Origin: Tragulus kanchil
Lineage: Eukaryota > Chordata > Mammalia > Artiodactyla > Tragulidae
NCBI GenBank assembly: GCA_022376925.1
Contig: JAIOJX010000005.1
Span: 12,180,501 to 12,244,500 of the forward strand
DNA length: 64,000 nucleotides
Direction: 5' to 3'
The notes below the pieces were generated by a model that saw only the letters and a program-made list of their open reading frames with translations, had not been told where the DNA came from and made no database searches. The position numbers and the translations under genes were made by a program. Shown here piece after piece: positions 36,169-46,885 of this stretch (its first letter is position 1; each line of letters starts with the position of its first letter).

Positions 36169-36465
36169 GAGTGGAGAAGGAAATAAAAAGTGTGATTTCT
36201 CTTGCAAACAGGGGAACAGATGCCTAGGTGGTAAACAGAACTTCCAATTCCTTGCCTTAAACCAACCCTCAACAGACAAATTAGCAGAAGATACAGTCTG
36301 CAAATAACAGGGACTTGATTCTCTCAAATTTGAGATTTTCATGTGAAATTCTGCCTGGAGCCCAACATTTGCTCTTTGTTGTGGAACAAGCAGGCTCTGA
36401 CTCTGAATGCCCTGCAGCCCTTCCCATAAAACACGGTTCCAGGCTAGAAGGCAATCAGGACTAGG
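36169..36465. other. No recognised feature
   Basis: Single-copy DNA between duplication 10 and a MER5-like relic. Confidence 0.5.
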
Positions 36466-36469
36466 GTCC

Positions 36470-36612
36470 TCAAAATGCGAAACTAGGACCCTCTCTTTCA
36501 GAACAACCTGAGCAACTTGTGAAAAATGCAGATTCCTGGATCATCCCCCAGATCCACTGAATCGGACCCTCATGGGTCTCTGCATTTTAAATGGATGCTC
36601 TTGGAGGAGCCT
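36470..36612 (+). mobile_element. MER5-like hAT relic
   Basis: caacttgtgaaaaatgcaga, then ttcctggatcatcccccaga and tccactgaatcggaccctca, with tctgcattttaaatgg at the right, match the MER5A pattern of non-autonomous hAT-Charlie elements. Confidence 0.65.
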
Positions 36613-36617
36613 AGTGC

Positions 36618-36826
36618 AGGCTTCCCTGGTGGCGCCAATGGTAAAGAATCTGCGGGCAATGCAAGAGATCCAGGTTCAGTCCCTGGGCCGGGAAGATCCT
36701 CTGGAGGAAGGCATAGCAACCCACTCCAGTATTCTTGCCTGGAGAATTCCATGGACGGAGAAGCCTGGCAGGCTACAAGGTATGGGGTCCCAAAGAGTCA
36801 GGCATGACTGGGTGACCAACACTTGA
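36618..36826 (+). mobile_element. Bov-tA SINE
   Basis: Head caggcttccctggtggcgcc, aggttcagtccctgggccgg, core acccactccagtattcttgc, end aaagagtcaggcatgactgg. Confidence 0.92.
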
Positions 36827-36829
36827 CTA

Positions 36830-37354
36830 GACTTGAGAAGTCTAATGCATAATAAAAATTGAAAACTGTCAATATAAAAAAACTGAAAACTGTTGATGTA
36901 TCACTCTAGGGCAAGGGTCACAGAGTTCTCACAAGGAGGAATCAAGACATCTGTGGGCTTCCCTGTGGAAGTCCAGCCTCCAATACCCCTGGGGAAGATG
37001 CAGACTGCTTCTGAAACTGGAATGGAAAGCGCGGGCTCTGACTTAGACGGTTCTGCTCCTGTGGCCTGAGGCGGGATGGAGAGTCCCCACTGCTAATAAG
37101 CTCCCAGGAGCTGCTGCCGTGGCCAGGGCTGGGAGTACAGCTGGAAGGTTTCTCTCTAATCCCAGGAGCCTGAATTAGAGCAAACGCTCCAGGAAGTCCC
37201 TCAAACTCACAATCCCCCTTACCCACAGCCTGCCAAGCAGAGAATTTTAGTCCACCAAACTCCCTTTCAAAATGCAAATATACCCCCAGAAGCTTTTCCA
37301 TGTGACTTATTTTGATCAGACTGCTATCTTCTTAGGCTCAACTCAGGCTCACCC
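36830..37354. other. No recognised feature
   Basis: Single-copy sequence. The 119-codon minus-strand frame at 36942-37301 has no recognisable domain. Confidence 0.45.
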
Positions 37355-37815
37355 AGAGAGTTGTTCAGCAGCAAAGTCGTGTCCCGCTCTTAGCGACCCC
37401 ACGGGCAGCACTCCAGGCTTCCCTGTCCTTCTTCACTATCTCCTGGAGTTTGCTCAAATTCATGTTCATTGAGTCAGTGATGCCATCCAATCATCTCTGC
37501 CTCTGTCGCCCCCTTCTCCTCCTGCCCTCCATTGTTCCCAGCATCAGGGTCTTTTCCAGTGAGTTGACTCTTTGTATCAGGTGGTCAAAGCACTGGAGCT
37601 CTGGCTTTAGCATCAGTCTTTCTAATGAATATTCAGGCTTGATTTAGGATTGACTGGTTTGATCTCCTTGCTTGTTCAACGGAGTCTCAAAACTTCTCCA
37701 GCAACATAGTTCGAAATTCTTTGGTGCTCAGCCTTCTTTATGGTCCAACTTTCACATCCAAACATGACTACTGGAAACACATAGCTTTGACTATATGGAC
37801 CTTTGGCGTAAAGTG
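37355..37815 (-). mobile_element. BovB LINE 3' fragment (antisense)
   Basis: Antisense BovB: ttgttcagcagcaaagtcgt at the left (element 3' side), then attgagtcagtgatgccatc, tcaaagcactggagctctgg and, at the right, ggtccaactttcacatccaa. About 460 bp; the frame is broken. Confidence 0.9.
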
Positions 37816-37966
37816 ATGAGAGGAAGTGTTAACTAGAGGGAAAGAGATAATAGTAAGGGGGCCTGCATGGAATCTGCCCCGAAGACCTCGGAGGGAAACA
37901 GAGCAGAAGAGGGTTTTTTGCTTCCAAGGGAGAAAGACCAACAGGTGTGAGCAGAAGAGAGTCAAA

Positions 37967-40250
37967 TTCAAATCTTCCCAGTTGCAACAATACGAATACA
38001 AGCAATACAAGCCTGGTGTCTGCCAGGCATTGGACAAGGGCCTGGGGATGCTCACATGGGCAAGAGACAGCCCTCCCCCTTACAGGGTTGGAGGCCCAGC
38101 AGGCCTACCTCCAGAGCTGGTTGAGGAAACCACTCCCCTGGCAGTGTCTCGGACTTTTCCCACGGTGCCCTTGGTCGCTGATATCAGTCCAAGTCATTGG
38201 AGGGCAAGACTTTGGTCAGTACCGGATTGTTCAAAAACAATGAAGAGTATACTAAAATATATAAGAGCCAGGCTAGGTGACTGTTCATTTGACTCCCATT
38301 GATAAAGCTTTTGAAAGTTACAATCACTACTTGCCAGCCAGCATGGTGCAGTCTACATAGTCTCCATTTTAACCATGAGAGTTCATCTAATATCCAGTCC
38401 TCCCGTATGAAAATTTTCGCACGTGGAAGTTTCCATAAAATGACGACAATGAAACAATTTAAGGCAATTAATCTGGGCCACTTAAAGTAAATTTTTAAGT
38501 TAAGAAAAAGTCATGTAAGGAAGGGAAAAACCTTTTCCTCTACCTTTTTCAGTTCAGTATAAGGCCCTTGTGAATTAAATTCACAACGAACAGATTAACA
38601 GAAGAAAAAGTATGCCATTTTTATTGACGTTGATATTCATGCACACAGGGGCTGCCCAGAAAAGAAGTGAAAACCCCACTTAAACAAAAGATGATAAATT
38701 GTGGTGAATGGTCTAGAAAAAGGAAAAGGGTTTCAGCTTCTTGTGGTGATAAATTGTGGGAAGGTGACTAGGAAATATATGGGGGAACTAATGGAAGATA
38801 AGGGTGATTGTAGAAAGGTCTGTTTATGTAGATTCCCCTCAGCCTTGACACTCCTTCCCCAGTGCTAAGAGTTGCTCTCCTCCTTCTGGCAAAAGGAGGA
38901 CACCTTTCTCACAGGAAATTTATGTCCTGCTTTTAGGCAGACGGGGGAGGGCAAAGAGCTTTTCCTGTGTCTGTTGTTTCTCATTGCCTTGAACTCAAAA
39001 CTATCCTGCCCAAATGACGTATTTGAAAGGGGTGGCATAGTCTAATCCCCTTTGGTCATTAAAATCTTTCTGTACCATACAACTCAAGTTCAAAACCTTA
39101 AACCGTATTTCAAATCTTCCCAGTTGCAACAATACGAATACAAGCAATACAAGCCTGGTGTCTGCCAGGCATTGGACAAGGGCCTGGGGATGCTCACATG
39201 GGCAAGAGACAGCCCTCCCCCTTACAGGGTTGGAGGCCCAGCAGGCCTACCTCCAGAGCTGGTTGAGGAAACCACTCCCCTGGCAGTGTCTCGGACTTTT
39301 CCCACGGTGCCCTTGGTCGCTGATATCAGTCCAAGTCATTGGAGGGCAAGACTTTGGTCAGTACCGGATTGTTCAAAAACAATGAAGAGTATACTAAAAT
39401 ATATAAGAGCCAGGCTAGGTGACTGTTCATTTGACTCCCATTGATAAAGCTTTTGAAAGTTACAATCACTACTTGCCAGCCAGCATGGTGCAGTCTACAT
39501 AGTCTCCATTTTAACCATGAGAGTTCATCTAATATCCAGTCCTCCCGTATGAAAATTTTCGCACGTGGAAGTTTCCATAAAATGACGACAATGAAACAAT
39601 TTAAGGCAATTAATCTGGGCCACTTAAAGTAAATTTTTAAGTTAAGAAAAAGTCATGTAAGGAAGGGAAAAACCTTTTCCTCTACCTTTTTCAGTTCAGT
39701 ATAAGGCCCTTGTGAATTAAATTCACAACGAACAGATTAACAGAAGAAAAAGTATGCCATTTTTATTGACGTTGATATTCATGCACACAGGGGCTGCCCA
39801 GAAAAGAAGTGAAAACCCCACTTAAACAAAAGATGATAAATTGTGGTGAATGGTCTAGAAAAAGGAAAAGGGTTTCAGCTTCTTGTGGTGATAAATTGTG
39901 GGAAGGTGACTAGGAAATATATGGGGGAACTAATGGAAGATAAGGGTGATTGTAGAAAGGTCTGTTTATGTAGATTCCCCTCAGCCTTGACACTCCTTCC
40001 CCAGTGCTAAGAGTTGCTCTCCTCCTTCTGGCAAAAGGAGGACACCTTTCTCACAGGAAATTTATGTCCTGCTTTTAGGCAGACGGGGGAGGGCAAAGAG
40101 CTTTTCCTGTGTCTGTTGTTTCTCATTGCCTTGAACTCAAAACTATCCTGCCCAAATGACGTATTTGAAAGGGGTGGCATAGTCTAATCCCCTTTGGTCA
40201 TTAAAATCTTTTCTGTACCATACAACTCAAGTTCAAAACCTTCAAACCAT
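37967..40250 (+). repeat. Tandem duplication 11, unit 1142 bp
   Basis: Copy A is 37967-39108 and copy B 39109-40250. Offset 1142 throughout. Copy A's last bases (aaccttaaaccgta) differ from copy B (aaccttcaaaccattg) only beside the join; copy A also lacks one T in tctttctgt near 39068. Confidence 0.95.
38515..39060 (+). mobile_element. LTR-like dispersed repeat, member 2, repeated at 39657-40202
   Basis: Homologue of 33106-33640. It contains accttttcctctaccttttt, gattaacagaagaaaaagta, ctgcttttaggcagacgggg and gaaaggggtggcatagtcta. Not part of the near-identical tandem units: its divergence from member 1 is that of an old interspersed family. Confidence 0.55.
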
Positions 40251-40880
40251 TGCCCAGGTGATGAGGGTGACTCAGCCTCCCTCCTTCACTCCATGACAGA
40301 CTCAATCTGTTCCGTCTCCACCCAGCTAGTGCCAAGCCCTGGCTTTCTCCTACAATGCACCTGGGCCTTCCACAGCCTCCCCCCAGCTCAGCCAGCACTT
40401 TCCCTGTTTAGTGATCTGTTGCATATCCAATAACCACACAAAGTTTTTCTTAACTTGATGAGTGAGAAGGTGAAGTTTCCCCTTCTGACCACCTCTTTCC
40501 CCTCCTCACCATCACAACATGCCTTTAGCTTGCTGGGTAACAGCTTTCACCTCCCTAAACGTACTACAGTCCTTGCAGCTTTGGAATAGGTTCAAGTCCT
40601 CCCTCATCCACTGACCTTACAGAAATCATGTAAAAGCGTTGAATCTATTTCAATGTACAAATGGGGATAAGAATATCTTCTCGTAGAGTGGATATCAGGA
40701 ATAGATCGGATAATTTTGCAAAGTTATATAATTATGTCTAATGCTCACTCAGTCTTGTATGGATGGAATCTGTGAGGGTTTTAGATGTTTTTGATAAGGC
40801 CTGCTCTCTTTTCGGTGGGGTTGGAGGTACTCGTCATGCCTTCGTCAAGGATTTAGAGTGTTTACCACGTTCAAAACACT
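40251..40880. other. Unassigned, with a MIR-like part near 40590-40760
   Basis: acaaatggggataagaatat and aattttgcaaagttatataa fit the 3' half of a MIR. The left 300 bp has no recognised repeat. Confidence 0.4.
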
Positions 40881-40885
40881 GCACT

Positions 40886-41033
40886 GGGGACTTCTCTGGG
40901 GATCCAGTGGTTGAGAGTCTGCCTCCTAACACAGAGGGCCCAGGCTCAATCCCTGATCAGGTAATTAAGATCCCACATGCCCTGAGGTATGCCAAGAAAC
41001 ATAAAAATAAATAAATTAAAGGAAAAAAAACAT
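40886..41033 (+). mobile_element. Short CHR-type SINE
   Basis: ggggacttctctggggatcc head, caggctcaatccctgatcag, then ttaagatcccacatgccctg and an aataaataaatt tail. Same short type as 3983 and 50553. Confidence 0.8.
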
Positions 41034-41113
41034 CAGGATTCAGCAAACTCTTGTCAGATACTTTTTAAGAGCAGAGAGCTAGGAGTGGTTTTGACACTTT
41101 GTAGTGGTTTGAA

Positions 41114-41332
41114 TGGGGCTCCCAGGTGACTCAGTAGTAAAGAATCTACCTGCCAATGCAGGGGCCTCAGGAGACATGGGTTCGATCCCAGGGTCAGGAA
41201 GATCCCCTGGAGAAGGAAATGGCAATCCACTTCGGTATTTGTGCCTGGAAAATCCCACGGACAGAAGAGCCTGTCAGGCTACAGTCCACAGGGTTGCAAA
41301 AGGGCTGGACACGACTGAGCGACTAAACAACA
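41114..41332 (+). mobile_element. Bov-tA SINE
   Basis: Head ggggctcccaggtgactcag, atgggttcgatcccagggtc, ggcaatccacttcggtattt, and an end at gacacgactgagcgactaaa. Confidence 0.92.
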
Positions 41333-41732
41333 ATAAGAATATAAACAACAAGAACTAAGACTATAACCTCGCCCCGGCCGAACTCCTGGATTCAACTCTA
41401 GGAGTCGTTGGCAAATGCCAAGGAGCAGGTGCACCAAACCAGCCCAGCCCAGTACCTGTAAGAGGGGAAGGTGTGGGTGGAGGTCACAGATAACCTACCA
41501 GGAGGACACAGGCAACAGCTATTGTCATGCTGCCCGCCCATCTCTTCTCAAAGCCTTCCACTCGCCTGTGGATTTAGCTATTTTATAGGACGTACACCAA
41601 GGATGCTAGATGGCTCTTTGAAAATTTGATTTTTTTCTCATTTAGCACCAAATGAAGTCAAACAATGCTCCCTTTTTAGTTTCACAACAAGCAAGCCTGG
41701 CTGTGCTGCACTTGGCAGCAGGGTCGAAGCTG
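41333..41732. other. No recognised feature
   Basis: Single-copy sequence to the left break of duplication 12. Confidence 0.45.
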
Positions 41733-42164
41733 TGTGGAGCACCTGGACGGCCAGCTCACACCTGTGCCAGCGAGGCACCTGCCTGCGTGCTGCTCAGCAG
41801 AGAGAGCACACCCGTAATGTTAGAGCACAGCTCTCTTCTGAACGTGACAGCATATATGGGTGCACAGGGTGGTGTACCGAGGAGAGCGAAGCTGTTAGGA
41901 GGAAGATGATGCACTTGTCAGTTTCTCTAAGCCTCTCAGAGCCTGAGACACAAACTGTTCAACTGCCAGCTCCATTTCAATGACGCCAGCTCAGATAACA
42001 CCCATTTCCCCCTACGTTTTTCTGTAATGAGAATGGCACAGAAAAGTTTCTTTGAAGTAAATCCTTTTGATTTTCAAACAAATCCTGTTGGCATTGGGGC
42101 TTGCCAAGCCAGCCTCTCCTGAGAGTCAGTTCTCATTTTTCTATGTTGCTAATTATTATCATAA

Positions 42165-42378
42165 TTGGCATTAGTAACTGGCATTTACTGAGTGATTACT
42201 ACATACCAGGCACTATGTGAAGAGTTTATGTTGGCGACTCATTTGATCTTCCTAAGGACCCAGTAAGGTATATCGTTATCTCCATTTTACAATTAGGAAA
42301 CAGGGGCTCAGATAACCTGTTGGTTGCCCAAGTTCACATAGCTAAGATGTGGCAGAGCTAGGATTTAAACATAGGTCA
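42165..42378 (+). mobile_element. MIR SINE, repeated at 43254-43467
   Basis: A well preserved MIR: ctggcatttactgagtgatt, ataccaggcactatgtgaag, ctccattttacaattaggaa, and tggcagagctaggatttaaa. Spans nearly the whole consensus. Confidence 0.88.
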
Positions 42379-42433
42379 TCTGTACTAGTTTCCTGTGGTT
42401 ACCATAACAAGTTATCACACACTAGGCAGCTTT

Positions 42434-42658
42434 AAGGGCTTCCCAGGTGGTGCTAGCGGCAAAGAACTTGCCTGCCAGTGCAGGAGACATAAGAAGCGTG
42501 GGCTCAATCCCTGGGTTGGGAAGATCCCCTGGAGAGGAGCATAGCTACGCAGTCTGGTGTTCTTGCCTGGAGACTCCCATGGACAGAGGAGCCTGGCGGG
42601 CTACAGTCCATGGGGTCGCAAAGAGTTGGACATAGTGGAGCAGCTAAGTGAGCTGGCA
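42434..42658 (+). mobile_element. Bov-tA SINE in the MaLR, repeated at 43523-43747
   Basis: Head gggcttcccaggtggtgcta, gggctcaatccctgggttgg, end aaagagttggacatagtgg. Imperfect flanks gcagctttaa and ggtggctttaaa suggest the target site. Confidence 0.9.
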
Positions 42659-43821
42659 TGCAGGTGGCTTTAAAGATGGAAGTTCATTCTCTCTCAGTGC
42701 CAGAAGCAAGAATTTTGAAATCAAGATGCTGACACACAGAGAGGAAGGATGGGGGTAAGGAACAGTTAGGAAGTTTGGGATGGACATGTATTCCCTGCTA
42801 TATTTAAAATGGATCGCCAACAAGAACCTATGTCAGCGTGCTGTGGAGCACCTGGCGCCAGCTCACCCTGTGCCAGCGAGGAGCCCCGTAGCAGAGCACA
42901 CCGTAATGTTAGAGCACAGCTCTCTTCTGAACGTGACAGCATATATGGGTGCACAGGGTGGTGTACCGAGGAGAGCGAAGCTGTTAGGAGGAAGATGATG
43001 CACTTGTCAGTTTCTCTAAGCCTCTCAGAGCCTGAGACACAAACTGTTCAACTGCCAGCTCCATTTCAATGACGCCAGCTCAGATAACACCCATTTCCCC
43101 CTACGTTTTTCTGTAATGAGAATGGCACAGAAAAGTTTCTTTGAAGTAAATCCTTTTGATTTTCAAACAAATCCTGTTGGCATTGGGGCTTGCCAAGCCA
43201 GCCTCTCCTGAGAGTCAGTTCTCATTTTTCTATGTTGCTAATTATTATCATAATTGGCATTAGTAACTGGCATTTACTGAGTGATTACTACATACCAGGC
43301 ACTATGTGAAGAGTTTATGTTGGCGACTCATTTGATCTTCCTAAGGACCCAGTAAGGTATATCGTTATCTCCATTTTACAATTAGGAAACAGGGGCTCAG
43401 ATAACCTGTTGGTTGCCCAAGTTCACATAGCTAAGATGTGGCAGAGCTAGGATTTAAACATAGGTCATCTGTACTAGTTTCCTGTGGTTACCATAACAAG
43501 TTATCACACACTAGGCAGCTTTAAGGGCTTCCCAGGTGGTGCTAGCGGCAAAGAACTTGCCTGCCAGTGCAGGAGACATAAGAAGCGTGGGCTCAATCCC
43601 TGGGTTGGGAAGATCCCCTGGAGAAGAGCATGGCAACCCACTCCGGTGTTCTTGCCTGGAGACTCCCATGGACAGAGGAGCCTGGCGGGCTACAGTCCAT
43701 GGGGTCGCAAAGAGTTGGACATAGTGGAGCAGCTAAGTGAGCTGGCATGCAGGTGGCTTTAAAGATGGAAGTTCATTCTCTCTCAGTGCCAGAAGCAAGA
43801 ATTTTGAAATCAAGATGCTGA

Positions 43822-44079
43822 CACACAGAGAGGAAGGATGGGGGTAAGGAACAGTTAGGAAGTTTGGGATGGACATGTATTCCCTGCTATATTTAAAATG
43901 GATCGCCAACAAGAACCTATGTATGGCACAGGGAACACTGCTCAGGGTTACGTGGCAGCCTGGATGGGAGGGAGATACATGTGTATGTATGCCTGAATCC
44001 CTTTGCTGTCCATCTGAAACTATCTCAACATTGCTCACTGGCTATACTCCAACATAAAATAAAACTTTTTTTTTTTTTT
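43822..44079 (+). mobile_element. 5'-truncated L1 3' end with target-site duplication
   Basis: tatatttaaaatggatcgcc, gcacagggaacactgctcag, gctatactccaacataaaat and a T/A-rich end. Flanked by aagatgctgacaca (43812) and aagatgttggcaca (44080), so it inserted into the MaLR. Same family as 3085-3320. Confidence 0.78.
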
Positions 44080-44298
44080 AAGATGTTGGCACAGTTGTTC
44101 CCTTGTGGAAGCCTGAGGAGGATGGGTCTCCCTCCCAGCTTCTCGCGGCTGCTGGTGGTGTTGGTGTTCCCAGCTGGTAGAGCTTTGACTCTGAGCTCAG
44201 TCTCTGCTTCACACGGCTCTCTGTCCACCTGTCTCTCTGTCTCTTCCTACAAGGACACCCCTGACTGGACTTAAGTTCCACCCTCATCCAAATAACCT

Positions 44299-44956
44299 CT
44301 TTTTTTTTTAATTGGGGTAAAATACAGATGTAACAAAACTTGTCATTTTAGTAATTTTTAAGTGTGCACTTCAACGACATTAATTACATTGACCATCACT
44401 ACCATCTATTTCCAAAGCCCTTTCATCACCCCACACAGAAGCTCTGGACTCGTTAAGCAAGCCCAGACATGAATGCATGTCCCTTTCCTCCTAGACCCCG
44501 GCAAGCTCTATTCTGCTTTCTGTGCCTATGACTTCATCTATGCTAGGTCCCTCAGACAGTACTTTTTCCCTTTGTGTCTAGCTTATATTCCTTAGCATAA
44601 TGCTTTCAAGATCCATCTATGCTGCATGGTTTCATGTTTCATGGATAAGGACATGTTGTGCGTCCATCTGTTGATGTACACTGGGCTGTTTCTACCTTTG
44701 GGCTGTTATGAATAATTCTGCTATGAACACTGGGGCACATGTGTCTGTTTCCTTTTCAGTTCTTTGGGCTCTAAGAGTGAAATGGCAGGGACAGATAGTA
44801 GCTTCATGTTTAATTTTCTGAGGATCCACTGTACCACTTTGTACAGCAGCTGCACAATTTTACTCTCCTACCAGCAATATACAAAAGTTTTAATTTCTCC
44901 ACATCCTGGTCAACATATTATTTTCCAGTTTTATTATTATTATTATTATTATTAAT
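44299..44956 (-). mobile_element. Old L1 3' fragment (antisense) plus (att)n tract
   Basis: Antisense L1M-type sequence: aattggggtaaaatacagat, tattccttagcataatgctt, gtccatctgttgatgtacac and ctcctaccagcaatatacaa. A (tta)n tract follows at about 44931-44955. No reading frame is kept. Confidence 0.8.
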
Positions 44957-45089
44957 ACAGACTATGACCTCATTTTACCTCAGCAAAGGACATCTGCAGC
45001 AATCCTATTTCCAAATTATGTCACATTCTGAGGTTTGAATAGACACAAATTTTGGAGGGATGCTATTTAATCCAGCATTAAGTAACCCC

Positions 45090-45580
45090 AGGTTAAGACT
45101 TTGCTTCATATCTTTAGCCTTTATGTATTCCTCAGTTAACGGCCAGATGACTTTATTTCTCTGATATTTTGCTTTTGTAACATGTTCAAAGTAATGTTTA
45201 ATTCTCCAGATTATGAGGTCTGTAATAAACTGAAATGAAATTATAAAAAAAAAGGAAAGTTATTTTCGTAGCAGCACCCTCCTTCTTATGCATGCTATTG
45301 GAAAGACCTTGAAGAGAGTTCAGTGGTGAATATTTTAATTTCAGAGACCTAAAATAGTGAATGCTATACTTGGTTTCATGACATACGCAGAGTCACCATT
45401 GAATGCACTCCTTAGTGACATCATAAATATGATTTCCCTTCTCTCCTTTTATTACCTGAGGTACGCTCAAACTCCTATTAAATTCTATAATTTACTTCAC
45501 TTTTATCTGATTCTAAGAATTAGCCAAATATGTCAGCAACCTTGATGCAATTCCCAAAGCCCTTATCCGTCTGTAAATAA
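45090..45580. other. No recognised feature
   Basis: AT-rich single-copy DNA. Confidence 0.5.
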
Positions 45581-45587
45581 TAAAAGT

Positions 45588-45763
45588 TGTTGTTGTTTAG
45601 CTGTTCAGTCATGCCTAATGCTTTGTGACCTCATGGACTGCAGCACGCCAGGCTTCCCTGTCTTTCTATTTCCCAGAGTTTGCTCAAACTCATGTCCATT
45701 GAATCAGTGATGCCATTCAACCACCTCATCCTCTGTCATCCCCTTCTCCTCCTGCCTTCAATC
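45588..45763 (-). mobile_element. BovB LINE 3' fragment (antisense)
   Basis: gttgttgtttagctgttcag, ggactgcagcacgccaggct, aaactcatgtccattgaatc and catccccttctcctcctgcc. A similar ataataaa sequence at both edges (about 45577 and 45765) suggests the target site. Confidence 0.9.
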
Positions 45764-45789
45764 AATAATAAAGGTATTATGAGTATTTA

Positions 45790-46001
45790 CTTCCCTGATG
45801 GCTCAGTGGTAAAGAACCCGCCTCCCAATGGAGGAGACCCAGGTTTGATCCCCAGGACAGGAAGATCCATCCCCTGGAAAAGGAAATGGCAACCCACTCC
45901 AGTATTCCTGCCATGGAAATCCCATGGAGAGAAGAGCCTGGTGGGCTACAGTCCCTGAGGTTACAAGAAAGTCAGACATGACTTAGCAACTAAACAACAA
46001 C
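45790..46001 (+). mobile_element. Bov-tA SINE
   Basis: Head acttccctgatggctcagtg, aggtttgatccccaggacag, core gcaacccactccagtattcc, end agacatgacttagcaactaa. Confidence 0.92.
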
Positions 46002-46302
46002 CATATGGGTGTGTATGTACACAGAAAAATTCAAATATACTAGTAACAAGGGCACCGTCATGACAGAAAGCAGAATGCAGAGTTACAAGACAAAAACTGA
46101 ATAAATTCTATTTCTTTTTCAGTATAGAGCTGCTTTCTAAACTAAAGCAAGGCAATTTTGATAAAAATCCCTTAAAATTCTTCCTTAATTCTTCTTTACT
46201 TAAAGGAATCAAGTCCAAAATTCTCAGTGCAGCTGTATCGTCATCTCCAATGGGGCAGTCCAGTCTTAGAGTCCACGAACGACTGCAGGAAGCTCCGTCC
46301 AG

Positions 46303-46591
46303 GGGCTTCTCTGGTGGTCCAGTGGATAAGGACACTGCCTTGCAGTGCAAGGGGCACCAGTTCAATCCCTGGCCTGGGAAGATCCCACGTGCCATGGAGA
46401 AGCTGGACCGATGTGTCCAACAACCGAGCCGGAGCTCTGGAGCGCATGCGCCCAGAGCCGGTGCTTTGCAGCAAGAGAGGCCACTGCGGTGGCAGGCCCA
46501 CACAGGCCAAAGAATAAAGATGGACGAAAATGGATAAATTAAAGACCAATAGAAGTGGCCAAATTAAAAAAAAAATCAGAAAAAAAAAAAA
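46303..46591 (+). mobile_element. Young CHR-like SINE with NRF1-type palindrome
   Basis: Head ggcttctctggtggtccagt, gatgtgtccaacaaccgagc, gcgcatgcgc at 46442-46451, end aaagaataaagatggacgaa and two A-runs. Flanks ggaagctccgtccag (46288-46302) and agaaactccatccag (46592-46606) are an imperfect target-site duplication. Confidence 0.92.
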
Positions 46592-46769
46592 AGAAACTCC
46601 ATCCAGATAATGTCTTGCTTTGCCCAACAGATGACCTCCTGTTTATTCTTTGAGGCTTAGTTGAGAATTATCATCCCCTCAGGAACTTTAATTACATAGT
46701 CCACCATCCCTGGATCAAATTACTCTGTGCTTTATTCATATTTCTATCATCATTTTCATCACGTCCTAT

Positions 46770-46885
46770 AATCCACTTACTCAAGAACTTGAGGGCAGGA
46801 GTTCTATTTTATTCATCTCTGTGCCTACAGTGCTGGATTCATAGTAACTGCTTGATAAATGTTTATCATTATGAGTCATTCATTT
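46770..46885 (+). mobile_element. L2 LINE 3' end
   Basis: aacttgagggcaggagttct, ctgtgcctacagtgctggat, agtaactgcttgataaatgt match the conserved end of L2. Confidence 0.75.

Larger units (their letters stand above)
41733..43922 (+). repeat. Tandem duplication 12, unit about 1089-1109 bp
   Basis: Copy A is about 41733-42835 and copy B about 42836-43922. Offset is 1109 at the start and settles at 1089 because the first 70 bases of copy B have lost about 20 bases. Copy A's SINE reads agcatagctacgcagtctgg where copy B reads the canonical agcatggcaacccactccgg, so errors sit in copy A as well. Confidence 0.94.
42391..45085 (-). mobile_element. MaLR LTR (antisense) broken by four insertions
   Basis: Pieces in order: tactagtttcctgtggttac (42391, repeated at 43480); cagtgccagaagcaagaatt (from about 42660 and 43749); aagatgttggcacagttgtt to ggacttaagttccaccctca (44080-44285); and gcagcaatcctatttccaaa to 45085. 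Between them lie a Bov-tA SINE, an L1 3' end, an old L1 fragment and an (att)n tract. All pieces run in antisense LTR order, so they are one element (counted once after collapsing duplication 12). Confidence 0.65.
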
